Shown piece by piece: positions 63,012 to 64,000 of a stretch of DNA of 64,000 nucleotides. Under the pieces are notes generated by a model that was not told where the DNA came from, searched no databases, and was given only the letters and a program-made list of their open reading frames with translations. The position numbers and the translations under genes were made by a program. Source of the stretch: JANLSE01 sp038214135 (GTDB lineage: Bacteria; Chloroflexota; Chloroflexia; Chloroflexales; Roseiflexaceae); the NCBI GenBank assembly GCA_038214135.1, contig JBBQSD010000007.1, forward strand, positions 1-64,000. The letters run 5' to 3'. The stretch's first letter is position 1. Each line of letters starts with the position of its first letter.

Positions 63012-63031
63012 GGGCGGTTCGCGAACCGCCC
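63012..63031. repeat. GGGCGGTTC/GAACCGCCC palindrome, copy 3
   Basis: A perfect 9-bp stem with loop GC, lying between the acyltransferase start and the stop of the VWA-type gene. It is the same family as the elements at 20, 134 and 12871, and is followed by CTAC, as the copy at 134 is. Confidence 0.8.
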
Positions 63032-63043
63032 TACAGCATTATC

Positions 63044-64000
63044 CTATATCCGTATCCATCCACGCCGTATCGCAACCTCAAGCGGCCAGAGCACTGTTGC
63101 GAGGCCAAGCAACCAGGGCCATAACGCGAATCCCGTGCTGCCATCGCGATTCCCAATCAATGGTGCAACAACATCACCGCCTGGCCTGCTAGCATCGCGC
63201 AGAGCCTGCATGAGTGCCTCGCCATGCAACAAGCCAGTATCGGCAGCCAGCGCTGGCAGATATTCGGCGGGGTAGCCGCGCACATAGCCGGTCGTGCCTG
63301 TTCGCACCAAACTGCCTTTGGTGGCTCGTGCTGCCAGTGCATAGGCCCCTTCGGATGGCAGGACAACATCTTGTGCATAGCGTCCTGGTGCGATCTGGCG
63401 CAGCGCCAGGCTGCGCTCGCTTCCATCTGGCATGGTCATGCTCACCTGAACATCGGCCAGATCGAGCGGTTCACCGCCTGACCCAACCAGATCCGCCGAG
63501 AGTGTTGCCACATCGCCATGCTGTGTCACCCGCACCTGGAGCGGGCCACTATCCGGCTCGGGCAGGGTATAGCGGATCAGCCCAGCCCAGAAGCGGCCAT
63601 AGTCAGGCCAGTTCGACCAATCGGCGGCCCAGGGCGCTTCGGCTCCTGGTGTCCAGGCAACTGCTCGGCCCAACCCATACTGCCATGCGGCCAACACAGG
63701 ATCGTTCTGCGGCGATTGCAACACCAAATCGGCATCTGGCTTGATCGTCGTGGCGACATAACCGCGCAATGCTGGTAGTTGTTCGGCAGAAAAGCCGCGC
63801 AGGGTTGCATGAGGCGTCACAACCTCAGCGCGAAAATCGCCCTCCACCTGTGGTTCGGTACGCAGGATTTCACTTTCCTGGAGCGTCAGCCGCGGAATAT
63901 CGGATGGGCGCGATGCGAGGTGATAGCGGCCTGTGCCAATCTTGGCCAATTCGCGCAGCAGATCGGTATCGGCATCCGCACCAATCGCAATCGTCGAGAG
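63044..64000 (-). CDS. VWA-type membrane protein, C-terminal part (cut by window edge)
   Basis: The frame is open to the right edge and upstream of the first internal ATG, so the N-terminus lies outside the window. The visible 318 residues begin LSTIAIGADADTDLLRELA, the last helix of a von Willebrand A-like domain, followed by PSDIPRLTLQESEIL, a glutamine-amidotransferase-like segment (VLQSPQNDPVLAAWQYGLGR), a beta-rich domain, and a C-terminal membrane helix (FALWPWLLGLATVLWPLEVA). Such proteins occur with MoxR/DUF58 genes; no such gene is seen inside the window. The gene is incomplete at its 5' end. Confidence 0.75.
   Translation of the reverse strand, partial: LSTIAIGADADTDLLRELAKIGTGRYHLASRPSDIPRLTLQESEILRTEPQVEGDFRAEVVTPHATLRGFSAEQLPALRGYVATTIKPDADLVLQSPQNDPVLAAWQYGLGRAVAWTPGAEAPWAADWSNWPDYGRFWAGLIRYTLPEPDSGPLQVRVTQHGDVATLSADLVGSGGEPLDLADVQVSMTMPDGSERSLALRQIAPGRYAQDVVLPSEGAYALAARATKGSLVRTGTTGYVRGYPAEYLPALAADTGLLHGEALMQALRDASRPGGDVVAPLIGNRDGSTGFALWPWLLGLATVLWPLEVAIRRGWIRI

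Noticed and set aside
63044..63949. ATG at 63949 as start of a complete gene
   Set aside because: The frame continues upstream to the window edge as the end of a VWA-like domain, so the ATG is internal.

Overview
The window looks like a chromosomal segment of a Chloroflexota bacterium, probably class Chloroflexia. This is inference from gene content. It carries two large TIGR03663-type membrane proteins, a CruF-type carotenoid hydratase next to a PlsC/CruD-type acyltransferase, a DUF4058 protein, many REC/GAF/PP2C/HD-GYP signalling proteins, and an abundance of short dispersed intergenic palindromes. No photosynthesis, flagellar or ribosomal genes are present, so the order cannot be fixed. 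Base composition is moderately GC-rich by eye.

Layout. (1) 1-5.6 kb: tandem repeats, a TPR protein, then a compact minus-strand 4-hydroxybenzoate/protocatechuate operon (pobA-pcaC-pcaH-pcaG-pcaB), with a repeat-filled spacer between pobA and pcaC. (2) 5.8-9.3 kb: an ABC exporter ATPase, its frameshifted permease, and a ManD/galactonate-dehydratase-like enolase. (3) 9.4-11.3 kb: a complete IS3-family element with terminal repeats, a -1 frameshift heptamer and flanking 6-bp direct repeats, abutting a 3'-truncated DUF4058 gene. (4) 11.4-22 kb: an accessory region with a flavin/F420 split-barrel protein, small and secreted proteins of unknown function, a STAND-type ATPase with TPRs, a broken aminoglycoside-phosphotransferase remnant, a MITE-like element, an ankyrin lipoprotein translationally coupled to a Ser/Thr-kinase/pseudo-histidine-kinase/LuxR triple fusion, and a CpaF-like ATPase fused to a T2SSF-like domain. 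(5) 21.8-31.2 kb: a PP2C-response regulator-histidine kinase operon, tRNA-Asn and gyrA in divergent orientation from near-consensus promoters, an HD-GYP response regulator, another receiver protein and L-lactate dehydrogenase. (6) 31.5-42.9 kb: a single minus-strand array joining a full chemosensory system (two CheW-like proteins, MCP, CheA-REC, CheY, CheB, CheR-TPR) to an RsbU/RsbW/STAS partner-switching module. (7) 43-50.2 kb: polysaccharide deacetylase, SDR, GH57 branching-enzyme-like protein with an acidic insertion, a PurD-like protein with altered key residues, and an RlmD-like methyltransferase without the Fe-S cysteines. (8) 50.2-64 kb: two TIGR03663-like membrane proteins, one ending in NHL repeats and the other containing an in-frame dispersed palindrome, then a GH116 glycosidase, a receiver protein, HyuB, CruF, an acyltransferase, and a VWA-type protein cut by the window edge.

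How genes work together. The pob/pca genes take 4-hydroxybenzoate to the beta-ketoadipate enol-lactone; lower-pathway genes are not in the window. The che/rsb array suggests a chemosensory pathway whose output includes PP2C-controlled partner switching instead of, or in addition to, motility. CruF and the acyltransferase fit synthesis of hydroxylated, glycosylated and acylated carotenoids.

The strongest candidates for something undescribed are the kinase/pseudo-HK/LuxR fusion with its coupled ankyrin lipoprotein and neighbouring ATPase fusion (17.6-21.9 kb), the che-rsb array, and a family of palindromes with covarying stems (48879, 50207, 61298 and, more distantly, 59101). All calls were made by reading the sequence; no database search was run.
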